A stretch of DNA of 64,000 nucleotides from Phytophthora hibernalis (taxonomy: Eukaryota; Oomycota; Peronosporomycetes; Peronosporales; Peronosporaceae): NCBI GenBank assembly GCA_012656075.1, contig JAAKBF010000027.1, forward strand, positions 682,001-746,000, read 5' to 3'. How positions within the stretch are numbered: the stretch's first letter is position 1; each line of letters begins with the position of its first letter. Of this stretch, positions 9,541 to 20,639 are shown one piece after another. Below the pieces are notes generated by a model. It was not told the DNA's origin and did not search any database. It saw only the letters and a program-made list of their open reading frames with translations. Both the position numbers and the translations under genes were made by a program.

Positions 9541-11250
9541 GACGCCTACGCGCAGTGTTCTGCTAGACGACATAACGTATCACGCCCAGGATGAAATAGA
9601 TGTACAACCCACAGCACGACGGACGGACATCAGAATACTCTCACAGAACGTCAGGGGCTTCAAGAAGAAGGACCGATGGGAGTGGCTATCAGCCTGGCGT
9701 AACATAACTTGGACAAGCAGACCAGCATCCAAGAGACGCACGTCAGCTCGGAAGAGGAGAAACGCGAGTTAGTTGATCGCTGGCAGTGGATGTGGGGCCG
9801 CAGAGAGATGACCAACCGCTGTCTTACTGGGGTGTGGATACGTCCAAAACTGGTGGAGTTGGGATACTTGTATTCCCGGAGTTTCAAGACGAGGTCACGG
9901 AGTGGAACCGTCCCCAGTGGAACAGCACGGTGATTGGAGTTGCACTCAAAGACATGCCTATTATGACTGCGTCGGATAAATCAACGCGTGAAGAGTTTTT
10001 CATCTCGCTACAAGGGTGGAACCTACGGCAGGTCCAGCATCCCATCCTGGCTGGTGACTTCAACTGTGTCGAATCGCCGGTGTTAGACAGGTTAAGGGGA
10101 TTCGGACGGACAAGACGGAAAGTGAAGCGCTATCACGTCTCGTCGATCAAACTAAACTCTCAGATGCGCGCGTGCAACTTGGGTCTGCGTTAGAAGAGCT
10201 GGAATTAGCGCCACATGAACACTACACCTTCTGGCGGGAGGACGCAGCGAGCCGACTTGATAGATTCTATCTTCCACCCGGAAGAACTTCTTGGCTGCAG
10301 TGGCTCCAAGTACAATTGCTGCCAGTTAAATCGGACCACAATGAAGTGACGCTTCACCTACGCGATCCGACCCAGTGGCTAGCAAAGCGAACATCTGGTC
10401 GCGTCCGCTACCCGACCCAGGGGACAATACGGAGCTGCTCATCGAAGAGATGCTGAAGGATTTGAACGGCAAAGCTCCGCACCAAGGACCAGGGCATCTC
10501 AGTTGGGACGCCTGGGTCAAGCAATGCCGGAACGCGATCAAGCACTATGCCAGACGTCAGCGAAAGCAGAGACAACGCAAGGCGTCTCATCTAAAGCGAC
10601 TCCTACGTGAAAACGCGTCCACCAGGACCCAAATGCTCAACGCCCTTGTTGAAGACATCCGAGATAAACACTTGGCACGACTTGGTGACAAACTCGAGCG
10701 GACACTAGCAGATGTCAGGTGACTTTTCCGTAAAACAGCGGTCAAGTGCTTCACCAATTCGGCTTTGCCCCTGGATTTATCGACTTGATGGAACGACTAC
10801 ACGAGAACACGTCGCCCCAATTTCTAGTCAATGGTGAGATGTCGGCGCCGATGAAAGGGCAAGCAGGGATCCGGCAAGGATGCCCACTAGCAGTGAACGA
10901 ATTCAGCAAAGTGCTGAACACTACGACCATTATTATTCATTTTAGCGGCAGAGTTACTAGCACTAGCGGTCCTCCAAGATGATCGAGTCCGGGGCATCAA
11001 AAGTCCAGGAAACAAGAAAGCGCAGTTGCACAAGTTTTCTGCGTTTGTCGATGACTCCACAGTGTTTTGGAACAAAGTGGTCAACTGCCGCGGATAATGG
11101 AAATCATGAAGAACTTTGGGCAAATTTCGGGACTTCAAGTCCAACCAAGCAAGAACCGCTTCATCTTTCTTAACAAAGCCATCATGCGGAAGCACTGGTG
11201 TACAATTTCAGTCTATCCCCAGGTAAAACGGTCAGGTATCTTGGCTGGGG
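9541..11250 (+). pseudogene. LINE (L1/Tx1-like) ORF2 relic: endonuclease and partial reverse transcriptase
   Basis: Several frames together form one degraded ORF2. At its start is an apurinic endonuclease (EEP) domain: LSQNVRGF near 9640, QETHVSSEEE near 9725, AGDFNCVESPVLDR near 10050, then RLDRFYLP and a SDHNEVTL block near 10335. The reverse transcriptase part has the FLVNG...RQGCPL block (10826 to 10892), an FVDD active site near 11048 and the IMKNFGQISGLQ block near 11100. Residues between the linker (10722) and RT motif 3 are missing, which indicates an internal deletion. Frameshifts occur throughout. The sequence stops in the middle of the YLGW block exactly where the 5' LTR of E1 begins. 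Confidence 0.82.
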
Positions 11251-11643
11251 TGACCATTGTTCTCTGTGGTGTGGTCCACACCATTGGTGTCCGCCACACG
11301 CGTGGTGTGTGGCACGTCTAGGACTTAAGTCGTACATCAGTCGTACTTAAGTAGTACGCCAGTTGTATTAAAGCAGTACATCTAAATGGGTGGCTCCCAT
11401 TTGGGCAGATCAGATTAGACAGGGTTTCAGTATGCAGATAGTTAGCAGTAGTTATAATTACAACAGTGTTCTTAATATAAATCAGTTTAACTCTAATCCG
11501 GAAGTTCGCAAGTCAATTGGTACTCGGTAGCATATTGGACAGGAAGGCCAGGCCTTTGCAAGCTTACAACAGGAACGCTAGGCGGTTGTGGTTAGCGCGT
11601 TATCGCTTCCTCTAAAGCTAAGGTGCGTGTGACCCCCGTCACA
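11251..11643 (+). repeat. 5' LTR of gypsy element E1
   Basis: A 393-bp sequence beginning TGACCATTGTTCTCTG and ending GTCACA is repeated at 19024 to 19417 with about ten differences and small indels. It starts TG and ends CA as LTRs do. Close to its start are short palindromes (GTGTGGTCCACAC and a CCACAC/GTGTGG pair). No matching 5-bp target duplication flanks the pair. Confidence 0.92.
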
Positions 11644-11645
11644 CC

Positions 11646-11660
11646 TGGTAGCACTTGTAG
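11646..11660 (+). promoter_or_regulatory. Primer-binding site of E1
   Basis: TGGTAGCACTTGTAG starts two bases after the 5' LTR. The first seven bases fit the 3' end of an initiator-Met tRNA (GCUACCA). Pairing beyond that is uncertain, so the tRNA identity is tentative. Confidence 0.6.
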
Positions 11661-11708
11661 TTACTCCAGCGACCGGCGTGGACTACTACAATCAAGATCT
11701 CTCTGAGC

Positions 11709-12685
11709 ATGGACGACTCAGGGAGCCGGCTGCCGTCCCGGCAGGACTTCCCTCACCTCTAAGATGCCCACTGGGCTACGCTGGAGAAGATGGTTAGTCT
11801 CCTGGGCGAGGCAGCATTCGCTGGATTCCCCAACCTGCCTGCGGAGCAGCAGAGGGCGCGTAGAGCCCTTCGACAAGTATGAGTCGTCGCTGGTTGCCCA
11901 AGTGAGCGCTGCAGCGCAGGAAGCGGCTCGCGAGACAATGCAAGCTGAGGCACAGAGTGCGGCGCAGGCGAACCCCTCGGGTCCTGCTCCGAACGCCGCG
12001 CGACAAGGAACAACGAAGCCCGTAAAGATGTCGGTGCCGACATTCGACGGCAAAGAAGCAGACAGTTTGGTCTTCTGGATTCGAGAGATCAAGATAGCGC
12101 TGAGAGCTGGGCAGATCTATGAGTCCAGGACCCAAGTCGCCTTCGCACTTTCCAATCTGGGAGGGCATGCACTCGCGTGGGCGATGGCACGAGAGACGTC
12201 GTCTCCGGGGTATTTCACCTCGTGGGCGTTCATGGAACAAGAGCTGCGTTCGACTTTCCTCTTGGCCAAGGTAGCTTACCGCTATCGGTCGCTCTTCTTG
12301 CGCTGTAAGCAAGGAAAACGTACGCTTCAAGACTACGTCATGGAGTTGCAGAACCTCGAGGCCGCTATGGCGGGCGCTCCCTCTCTGAGGACGTCAAGGT
12401 GACGGTCTTGATGGCGTTCGGCCAGGTCAGGTCCGGACGGAGCTCTTCCGCAGACAACCGAAGTCTTTCAACGATGCGGTGCACGTCGCCATGCTGGAAG
12501 ATCATTGCGTGCGCTCGGCGCAGGGGTATGCGGGTCGCTTGGACACGATCAACGACGGTCCCACTCCCATGGAGATCTCGTCGGTTGAGTCGGCACGACC
12601 TCAGCGTAACCAACGCGCGAGTGGTCGTTGTTTTGGATGCAACCAGCTTGGCCACTTCCGTCGGAACTGTCCAACGGACCCGTAG
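11709..12685 (+). pseudogene. E1 gag with CCHC zinc knuckle, frameshifted
   Basis: The gag starts near ATG 11709, shifts frame within 200 bases, and continues as a 212-residue frame (11764 to 12402) with a retrotransposon gag domain: VPTFDGKEADSLVFWI, the WAFMEQELRSTF block and YRSLFLRCKQGKRTLQDYV. After another frame change a CCHC knuckle (CFGCNQLGHFRRNC, about 12631 to 12672) appears in the frame 12479 to 12685. It would form the particle core and bind the genomic RNA. At least three frame breaks make it non-functional. Confidence 0.85.
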
Positions 12686-14127
12686 AAGGTAGGCAAGGCC
12701 AAGGCGGCTCTGACGTCCCTGAACTTGATCGAATCTGCGGGGTCGGAAAACGACGACTCCCAGTAGGTGCGGGACGCCCTGCTGGGAGACTTCGCTCCTC
12801 CTCGAGGTCGGTGGCTCTGCCACCTCCGCCTCCTGGAGAGCAAGTCCCAGGGACGACACTGTTGTGTCTCTCCGTGGCCGCCGCGCGGTCTAACCTCGTG
12901 GTCGTCACTGCCAGCGTAAAAGGGTACGACGAACCGCTGACGATCCTGATTGATTCGGGAGCGTCCTACAATTTCGCGACGAAGTCCAGTGTGGCCAGGA
13001 ACAGTGCACTGAATGCTAGTGTTTTGGATGCATCTAAGAATAATTCCAATGTATCTGTTCGCCTGGTGACTGGGTCCATCGTGTCTACGCGAAAGGTTCT
13101 TCTATCCTTGAACGTCAAGTTTGACGACTTCAACTCGGTCGAACCGTTCATTGTCCTTGACATGAATGATCGGTATGATCTTATCCTCGGCATGCCTTGG
13201 TTGGCAAAGCACGAGCCGTGGATTGACTGGAGAAGTCGCACCATCGGTGCTAGTCACAAGCCCCTCGCGGACAGAGCCCTGGCGGGTCATGTTCTATCCT
13301 TTTCCGGGACGGGTTTGTGCACGAGCATCGCATGCCACGCGGCGAACGGCACTTCGCAGGTATTTCGGAAGTACTCGAAATGCCTACGGCGTTGCCGTCC
13401 GTGTGCCCTGCATCTTCGAGAGCTCAAGAGCCTTCGGTGGATGTGGGAGAATGTACGGAGGTTCCGTGTGTGTCTCACGATGAGGCTCATGGATCTCTCA
13501 AGAACGAGAGCGTCGCTCAGGCCCGTGGAGCCGTGCGATGAACAAGTCGCTGGAGCCGGTGCTCGGGCAACGAAGAGTGGTCGAGCAGGGTCTCCCACTA
13601 CGCAAAGCGTCGATGCTGGGTCAGCTCGCGCACGCCAAGTCGCTGGAGCCGGTGCTCGCGCAACGAAGGGTGGTCGAGCAGGGACTCCCACGGTAGAAGA
13701 CGCTAAGGCTGGGTCAGCCGCAGCAAAGCCATACCACGGGACGGTCACTTCGAACGAGATGGCCGCACCGGTGGTGCTAGATGTTCTCACGGGAGAACGC
13801 AAGGAAGGCGTGAACCTGACTCCACTTCCTATGGTAGCGAAGCTTCTTGAGCTGAAAGAGCTCTCGTATGTGGCGTTCTTGGATTCGCTGAAGGCGGGCG
13901 AGTTCGAGGAGATCCACCGCGAACACGACTCAGTCGAGCTGAACACCTCTTCGGTCATGGACCCGGAGGTTCTTGAACATGAGCGGTCCTCGCTGAGGCA
14001 GAAACGGTATGGCGCTGCCATCCTGAAGGACCCGTCGGACCCGTACTACCCTCTACTAATGGAGTACTCGGATGTCGTCAGCGATGACCCACCATCAGTG
14101 TTGCCTCCGGATAGGGGTGCAGCATGA
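12628..14127 (+). pseudogene. E1 aspartic protease and linker
   Basis: A 499-residue frame whose first 80 residues are out of the gag frame. The protease is visible at about 12900 to 13210: LTILIDSGASYNF with the catalytic DSG, and the later YDLILGMPWL block. The linker before RT contains two imperfect copies of a 31-residue unit beginning VAGAGARAT (13543 and 13636). The frame ends at 14127, where one extra base in a run of G separates it from the RT frame. Confidence 0.85.
13543..13728 (+). repeat. Two 93-bp direct repeats in the E1 protease-RT linker
   Basis: The sequence CAAGTCGCTGGAGCCGGTGC begins at 13543 and again at 13636, a period of 93 bases or 31 codons, with the reading frame kept. 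This produces a duplicated Ala/Gly-rich spacer between protease and RT. Confidence 0.8.
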
Positions 14128-15838
14128 AATCGACCTGGTGCCGGGCACCAAGTACTACACCACTCGCCAGTGGCCACTGCCGAAGGAGCAAGTCGACATA
14201 ATCGACGCCTTCTTCGCAGCGAAGTATGCTGCGGGCATGGTGCGCGAGTCGAAGTCGCCGCACTCGTCCCCGACGTTTTGTGTGAAGAAATCCAACAGGA
14301 AGTGGCGCATGGTACACGCGTTCAACAAGTTGAATGCAGCGACGATACCGGCGTCCACGCCAATCCCTCGGAAGGACGTGTTGCAGAGCAACATGGCAGG
14401 ATGCACTATCTTCAGCGCACGCGACATGGTCGACGGCTATTATCAGCTGCTGATGCGCGAGTCCGACGTCCCCCTCACAGCGGTGATCACTCCCAGTGGG
14501 ATGTTGTGGGAATGGCTTGTGATGCCCCAGGGGCTGTCAAACGCGCCGACCACGTTCAATCGTCTGGCGACGCAACTTTTTCGGCCGATGCGAGCGTTCG
14601 CACAGACACACTTCGACGATATCTTCGTGCATAGTGGTGCGTCGGAAAACAAGACGGCCGTCGAGGCTCACATCGAACACCTCCGCGAGGTTTTGATGTG
14701 CATGCGCGAGAATCGCTTGTATGCGAACATCAACAAGTGCATCTTCGGCGCTGAAGAGATTACCTTCTTGGGATGTTTCCTTGACAAGGACGGCATCCGC
14801 GCGGATCCGGAGAAGGTGTGCGCGATCGCGCAGTGGCCGGTTCCCGTATCACAGAAGGACCTACGCAAGTGGCTTGGCCTAGCCAACTTCTTGCACAAGT
14901 ACAGTGCCAATTATGCCGAGATGGCGCGGCCATTGACCAAAATCCTGAAGAAGGACACGGAATGGTCGTGGAACGACGAGGCTCAGCAAAATTTTGAGTC
15001 TATCAAAAGAAGCTTGCAGAGCGCTCCGATCTTGGCTTTGCCCGACGATGATCGCCCGTTCAGTGAGGTATGCGATGCATCGGACTTTGCCATTTGCTGT
15101 GCGCTTCTGCAAGTCGATGTCGATGGCAGAGAGCGAGTGGTCTCGTTCCAGTCGCGCCACCTAAAGGCGGCAGAGAAGAACTACCCTGTCCACGACAAGG
15201 AACTTCTCGCAATGAAGTACGCGCTGGTGAAATTTCGGGTACACGTGCTTGGCAGTAAACCCTTGGTGATTTACACGGACCATGCGTGCGACGTCGTCGC
15301 CTCATCTCTCCCAACGCATGGCGCGGTGGCTCTCCTTTTCACGGAGTATAACTTCACGGTGGAGTACAAGCCAGGAAAGCAGAATGTCCTCGCGGACGCG
15401 CTTTCCCGACGTCCGGACTACGAGCTGGCGCACGTTGCGTACCTCGAGTCTCCGATCTTTGAGCTTCTGCGAGAGGCGTATGCCGAGGACGAGGATCTGG
15501 CAGATCTCGTTAAGGCACTCAGTACGCCGAGGGCGGTGATGAAGATAACTGCTCGGCAGCGCTCGCGGTTGTACCGCTACTCGCTGGAAGATGGGCTTCT
15601 CTATTACCAAGTCGATGAAGGTGATGATCCTCGTATAGTCGTGTCTAACGACGAAGACTTGTGGCATCGCGTTCTCTACGAGGGTCATGACACGCCGCTC
15701 AGCGGCCATCTTGGACGTGAGAAGACGTACACGTCCGTGGCGCGCAACTTCTGGTGGCCTCACATGTACAAATGGGTTCATAAGTACGTGCAGACGTGCG
15801 AAACGTGCCAACGTGTGAAACCCGCTCCCTCGTCGTAG
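14072..15838 (+). pseudogene. E1 reverse transcriptase, RNase H and integrase zinc finger
   Basis: A 588-residue frame containing nearly complete gypsy RT (MRESDVPLTAVITPSG, LVMPQGLSNAPTTFNR, active site FDDIFVHS), RNase H (VCDASDFAICCAL, YTDHA, LADALSRRPD) and the HHCC finger of integrase near the end (His pair around HDTPLSGHLGREKT, then CETCQRVK). The RT active site reads F-D-D in place of Y-x-D-D, common in gypsy elements. A single in-frame TAG at 15836 separates it from the integrase core in the same frame. Confidence 0.9.
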
Positions 15839-15847
15839 GTTCCCTTT

Positions 15848-16394
15848 ATGAACTTGCCGGTGCCGACCGATTGCTGGCGCTCAGTGAGCATGGATTTCAT
15901 CTTCGAGCTTCCGGCGGACGCGCGCGGCCACACTGGCATCTTGGTCTTAGTTTGCCGTCTCAGCAAGATAGTGCGGCTAGCCGCGGTGAAAAAGAGTGTG
16001 ACGGCGCCGCAAGCGGCTCAACTCTTTGTCGATGATGTCGTTCGATATAATGGCCTTCCGGTGGCGTTCGTGAGTGATCGGGATCCCGCTTCGTCTCACA
16101 CTTCTGGACACACTTGTTCCGTCTTCTCGGAACGAGATTGGACATGTCCACGGCGGACCATCCGCAGACAGACGGTCAACCGAGCGGGTGAACCGCTTGT
16201 TAGAAGACGTGTTGCGCAGCGTCTACGCCGAAGAACCCACAAAGTGGAGCACGCTGCTGCCGCAGGTGGAGTTCGCGCTGAACAATGCTGTGCATTCGTC
16301 GACGGGTTTTACCCCATTCTACGTTAACGGGCTACGCCATCCGCGTACCCCGTTGTCGTTACCTCCGGCTTCAAATTTGGGTGGTGGAGGCTGA
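15848..16394 (+). pseudogene. E1 integrase core, one stop and one frameshift
   Basis: The frame continues directly from the RT frame after the TAG stop. It carries the first catalytic Asp in SMDFIFELP, then RYNGLPVAFVSDRDP with the second Asp. Near 16085 the frame changes to that of the segment ending at 16394, which has the DHPQTDGQTERVNR block with the expected Glu. Integrase would insert the cDNA; the breaks make the copy inactive. Confidence 0.87.
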
Positions 16395-16448
16395 CGCCGA
16401 AGATACGGGGGGCTTAAAGGCCTGCGTCCGTCCGTCAAACGGAACCTG

Positions 16449-17485
16449 TTGACGTTTATCGAGACTGATGAAGCCGTAAGGCAACGCGTCCGGGACGCTA
16501 TGGCTGCAGCTCATGACATACAGAAGGAAAACAGTGATCGCCAGGGGCGGAGGAACGTGAACGTGTTTAAACTTGGGGACCAGGTCTTATTAAACGCTAA
16601 GAATCTCCCTATGCAGGCGGTCACTACGGTGGGCAGCACGAAGCTTCGTGCAAGGTTTGTGGGGCCGTTCACGGTCATTGGGGTCCATGGCAACGCGTAC
16701 ACGTTGGACCTGCCGTCATCTATGGCCACGCACCCGACGTTCTACGTGGGACTTCTCAAGCCGTATCACCAGGCCGATGCGAATGACTCCGAGAGTCCGA
16801 CGAATTCGCGAAGTGGCGAAACGCGCTCGCCATCATCTGCATCATATCCTGCGGAGGAACGATCGCAGGAGGGAGCAGTCGGAGGAGCACGGCTCTCCAA
16901 CGCATCGACGCGAGAGTAGAGGCCGCGGAGCCACCCAAAGTGCTTCTGAAGCTCAGCACGGTCATTCGCGGAAGCCCTCTCGCTCTCCGAGCATCGATAG
17001 AGCGCGTGACGGAGGTCCTCGCTCAGGCGATCGAGCTGCAGCTGGCGATCACCCGCACGATGCTCCAGCTGACCCACGCTTGGAGCTGTGTGGTTCATCG
17101 TCGACTCGACGGAGTGCAGAGACTCTTGCAGGACCACTACGTCAGTCCTCTGCGACTCCAAGAGCCGCTGGTAACCCTCCACGGCAGTCACGAGCTTCGT
17201 GTGATCAGAATAGCCAACAAGCGCTGGAGCGCGCGACGCCGACGCCAGACGCGGAGCGTCCCGCTCGGTCGATGCTTCCGTTGCGTCCCCTGCCCCACTG
17301 ATTGGTAATGAGGGCGCTCTCTACTACCATGTTGAGATAATACTGAGGCGCCGCGGGCTGGCGGTCACTACCAATATTTGGTGAAGTGGCGTGGCTATCC
17401 AGAGGATCAAAGCACGTGGGAGGCTGGTAGCTGTCTCTCGAAGGACTGCGCCGACATCGTGTCCGCTTATGACCGCTCCCCGGAG
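16449..17485 (+). pseudogene. E1 integrase C-terminus, disordered linker and chromodomain
   Basis: The frame 16449 to 16919 contains the GPFTVIGVHGNAYTLDLP and HPTFYVGLLKPY blocks usual at the end of gypsy integrases. A low-complexity linker rich in Ser, Arg and Ala runs in shifted frames to about 17300. Near 17355 to 17480 a chromodomain is readable (YQYLVKWRGYPEDQSTWE). This places E1 among chromoviruses, whose chromodomain directs insertion to particular chromatin. Opposite the linker the minus strand also shows an open coiled-coil-like frame (16766 to 17191), which may be a shadow. Confidence 0.8.
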
Positions 17486-17499
17486 CCGGTCGGCGCTAA

Positions 17500-19020
17500 C
17501 CGCGCCAAGAACACTGAATGGTTCTACCGGCTGCGACTGCCATGACTTCTGGATCTTCTGCACAACCTCCTCGAGGATAACGCTCGGGGTGGGCTTCGAG
17601 CGCTCAGATATCGGTTGCGCCACTGGCCGTCCACGATGGACTTCGCCATGCGGAAGCGAAGGCGCCGTTGGGCCAGCAAGTCGATACGATAGGGCGAGTC
17701 CGTGAACTAGGGCAAGGGTACCCCAAGTGATGCAGCCAGCCTGTGAACTCGCGTTCGTTGGACTGACGGGCGAGTCCCGTTTCGTCATGGAGGACGACGG
17801 GACACTCATCATAGTGCTACCCGGCTCACGACTCTGTCGAAGGTACTCGCGGTACTCCCGTACGGGCCAGTATCGCAGCGCGAGCAGCTGCTCTTTGTTT
17901 CGAGGTGCCGCTGGCTCGTGATCGCGCTTCGAGGTTCGACGCTGCAAGCAGCCTCCCTCCCATCGCGGGCGCGATCTTGAAGGTGCTGGCGGTTGTCGGG
18001 TCGAAGCAGCTCTTCGGGTACGTCATCACCGTCGCCAACGTTGGTGATGACCTGGGTTTCCCGCTTGGCGGCTTCAGCAGCTGCGTGCGACAGCAGCAGC
18101 ACTGCGAGGCGTTGAAGGACTCCCGGATGGAGACGCCGCTGCTGCTCTGTGCGCTTGGGTGAAGCGCTTGGGTCGATGACCTCTCCCGACTCCAGATCCT
18201 ACTCGCTGTAGTCTACCTCGTCCGAGGCATCCTCCTCCGAGTGGCGCTTCACATCACTTGTATCACCCGGCTCGGGTTTGCGATCGTTAACTGACGCACC
18301 GTCCTTGGGTGCGTCGCTGGTCTGCTTCGCAGTCGCCGAGTGAGACTTGTCGTCGCCGGCCTCGGAGGCCTTGTCGCCGTGATTGACTTCGTCCCGTCCC
18401 TCGGGACTTTGGAAGCTTGGCCATCGCCTCCAGCAGCTCTGTGAGCCTCGTTGCCGTTGTCCGAAGCATTGTCGTCAGGAACCGGGACTTTGGAAGTCGC
18501 TGCCGTCGCTGCCGTCGTTGCCGCCGGCGCGCTCGCATCTCCGCTCTTGGAGCTTCGTCGTCGTGGTGTTTCGGGCTGTCGTTGCCCAGAACAAGGTTCA
18601 GGTTGGCCTCGCCGTAGGAGTCCGTCTCGTCGTGCTGTCGCCGCTGCCGCCTTCGTACGGGCCGGTCAGGGTGACCTCGGTGCGCTTCCTGCTGGACCGG
18701 GATCTGGTCGTAGCAGGTTTAGCCTTGTCGTCGGGCTTCTGGGAAGCTTTCCTCGGATGCCGAGGCGGCTTCTTCGATTGGGCTTCGCCGCCTTTCGTCT
18801 TGTGGTCGGCGGCGCGGAGCGCCTGGCGTCGGCGCGCTTTGGCATCGCAAGTTGTGCTGGTCTTGGCTTGGTGCCCGGTGGGCGTCTTGGGTTCTTAACG
18901 GGTGTTCGCTCGGGCGCAAATTGCGGAATGAGGCGTTGCCTATGCGGTTCGCTGGAATTCCCTCTGCGACAAGGTGCTTCCCGTTTGGGTGTGGGAGGGT
19001 GTAATGGGGCCACTTGACAG
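17500..19020 (-). pseudogene. Antisense coding-like region downstream of E1 pol
   Basis: Between the chromodomain and the 3' LTR lies 1.5 kb with no continuation of pol on the plus strand. On the minus strand, broken frames read as a plausible protein: a basic Arg/Pro/Ala-rich start (19088 to 18666), a KRTEVTLTGPYEGG block, an acidic run (EEDASDEVDYSE, near 18215) followed by DLESGEVIDPS, and a segment with VGDGDDVPEELL (18102 to 17809). The order basic, acidic, then mixed domain recalls the antisense gene of E2. I cannot prove homology by eye. It is too broken to be active. Confidence 0.5.
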
Positions 19021-19023
19021 GGG
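19009..19023 (+). promoter_or_regulatory. Candidate polypurine tract region of E1
   Basis: GGCCACTTGACAGGGG immediately precedes the 3' LTR; only the last eight bases GACAGGGG are purine-rich apart from one C. It is a weak polypurine tract. Confidence 0.3.
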
Positions 19024-19417
19024 TGACCATTGTTCTCTGTGGTGTGGTCCACACCATTGGTGTCTGCCACACGCGTGGTGTGTGGCACGTCTAGGACTTA
19101 AGTCGTACATCAGTCGTACTTAAGTAGTACGCCAGTTGTATTAAAGCAGTACATCTAAATGGGTGGCTCCCATTAGAACAGATCAGATTAGACAGGGATT
19201 CAGTATGCAGATAGTTAGCAGTAGATAGAACTACAACAGTGTTCTTAATATAATCAGTTTAACTCTAATCCGGAAGTTCGCAAGTCAATTGGTACTCGGT
19301 ACCATATTGGACAGGAAGGCCAGGCCTTTGCAAGCTTACAACAGGAACGCTAGGCGTCTGTTGTGGTTAGCGCGTTATCGCTTCCTCTAAAGCTAAGGTG
19401 CGTGTGACCCCGTCACA
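19024..19417 (+). repeat. 3' LTR of gypsy element E1
   Basis: A 394-bp copy of the LTR at 11251, same orientation, starting TGACCATTG and ending GTCACA. The differences from the 5' copy are few, so the insertion is fairly recent although coding frames are already broken. Confidence 0.92.
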
Positions 19418-19716
19418 GTAAAGGGTTCATATTCAGGGATGCCTTTGATAGGCAGTTGCTTATAAGCATGTGCCCTTTTAAAAAAGACAATGGGTGACCA
19501 GCGTTGGTTAATCGCATTGGAACAGACTGAATGTACTGAGACAGGTCACTATGCATTTCCAGAGGTACATGTATCAACGATGATCTTCTAGCGTCATCAG
19601 CCGAGCTTCTGTGTCTTCACGCCCTCGTTCGATGTACATATTCTCGAAGCCTTTGTTGGCTGTCACAGGCTGAACTAGTTTGTTTTGTGTCGTTTTGAAG
19701 CTGCGGATAACAGGTT
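19418..19716. other. Flank of E1, nothing recognised
   Basis: This stretch does not obviously continue the LINE that precedes E1. It has no convincing coding frame. Confidence 0.4.
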
Positions 19717-19980
19717 CTAGCAGTGCAGGGTCGAACGTGCGCTGTTTTCCGCGTTGAGATGGCTTGGACTACATAATAAAATTATAGAGGTTTTGTTATA
19801 TAACTGATAGGAAAGGAAAGCATGGGTGATTCGGTAGGTAACCTTGAAGTCGGCCAAGTTCTCGGCCTTGTACTCCTCCATGACCGTCAACACCGTGCCG
19901 TGTCCAATCCCAAGACACTGGGCTACAAGTTCCCTGGTTCGGTGGACCTTGAATACATTCCGGGCGTCTGCATTGTCCAT
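19717..19980 (-). pseudogene. Fragment with transposase-like helix-turn-helix
   Basis: An 87-residue frame contains ELVAQCLGIGHGTVLTVMEEY, which has the shape of the DNA-binding helix-turn-helix found at the N-terminus of oomycete DNA-transposon transposases. No catalytic DDE region follows. It may instead be a fragment of another DNA-binding protein. Confidence 0.4.
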
Positions 19981-20206
19981 AAATTTGTAGCACCTTACTA
20001 TGAACCTCTTCTGCCCGGTGTCAGCTCTTCGCGAGCCTCCATCGCGGAATGCGCTTTTTCAATAAGCTAAAGAGTCCTGTACACGCCTAGCTATCAATAG
20101 AAGCGACTGGTGGTTTTAAAGTACCAACCTATAAGTATTTAAAGAGCTAAGACATTTCATGTGGTCGGTTAGAAAGTCTTGGTCCAATGACTTATGTCGA
20201 GTACAA

Positions 20207-20376
20207 TAAGGCCTTCTTCAAGAAGCCTAATGAATCAAGTAGCCTATCAATTCTCTAATCTCGTATGTCTATGCTATCTACCAATAATCTTGTCAAAAAT
20301 ATCCGCGTAGTTGTAATTCATTCAAAAATCCAGATCCCGTACTGGATCTACATGATATTCGACCAATCAAGTTAAT
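20207..20376 (-). repeat. 3' LTR (partial) of minus-strand gypsy E5
   Basis: 170 bases from TAAGGCCTTC to CAAGTTAAT match 26184 to 26352 with a few substitutions, in the same orientation. The match stops at 20207, whereas the right copy appears to continue to 26018, so this copy is truncated. Confidence 0.8.
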
Positions 20377-20639
20377 GATTATGGGACGGTCTAGATCATT
20401 GAATTTATCCTTGAATGTCTTGATCCACAACATTTTTGAGACTATTTGGCGTTTCAGATCCTTGATTTTATCTTGTATGTTTTTGAGCCACGTTTTATTG
20501 TTAGACATGCAAAACAAATTTTCATGTTCAACGTTACGTAGTTGCCGTCGGCAGCTATGTCTGCTGTTGACGGCGACTGCGTCACATGACCTCCCTTCAA
20601 GAAGACGCCTACTTCGAAAATGGCTTCGGTCGTTTCTTC

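Noticed and set aside
13287..14021. 244-residue minus-strand frame opposite the E1 protease-RT linker
   Set aside because: Caused by the GC-rich repeated linker; the sense strand has the gypsy protease in frame.
16766..17191. 141-residue minus-strand coiled-coil-like frame opposite the E1 integrase-chromodomain linker
   Set aside because: The plus strand must encode the linker here. The frame could be the end of an antisense gene, but it lies on the wrong side of the chromodomain compared with E2 and E3, so it is not claimed.
18383..18898. 171-residue plus-strand frame rich in Val, Leu and Arg
   Set aside because: Composition is that of the complement of a charged Ala/Arg/Asp-rich minus-strand sequence; no family signature.
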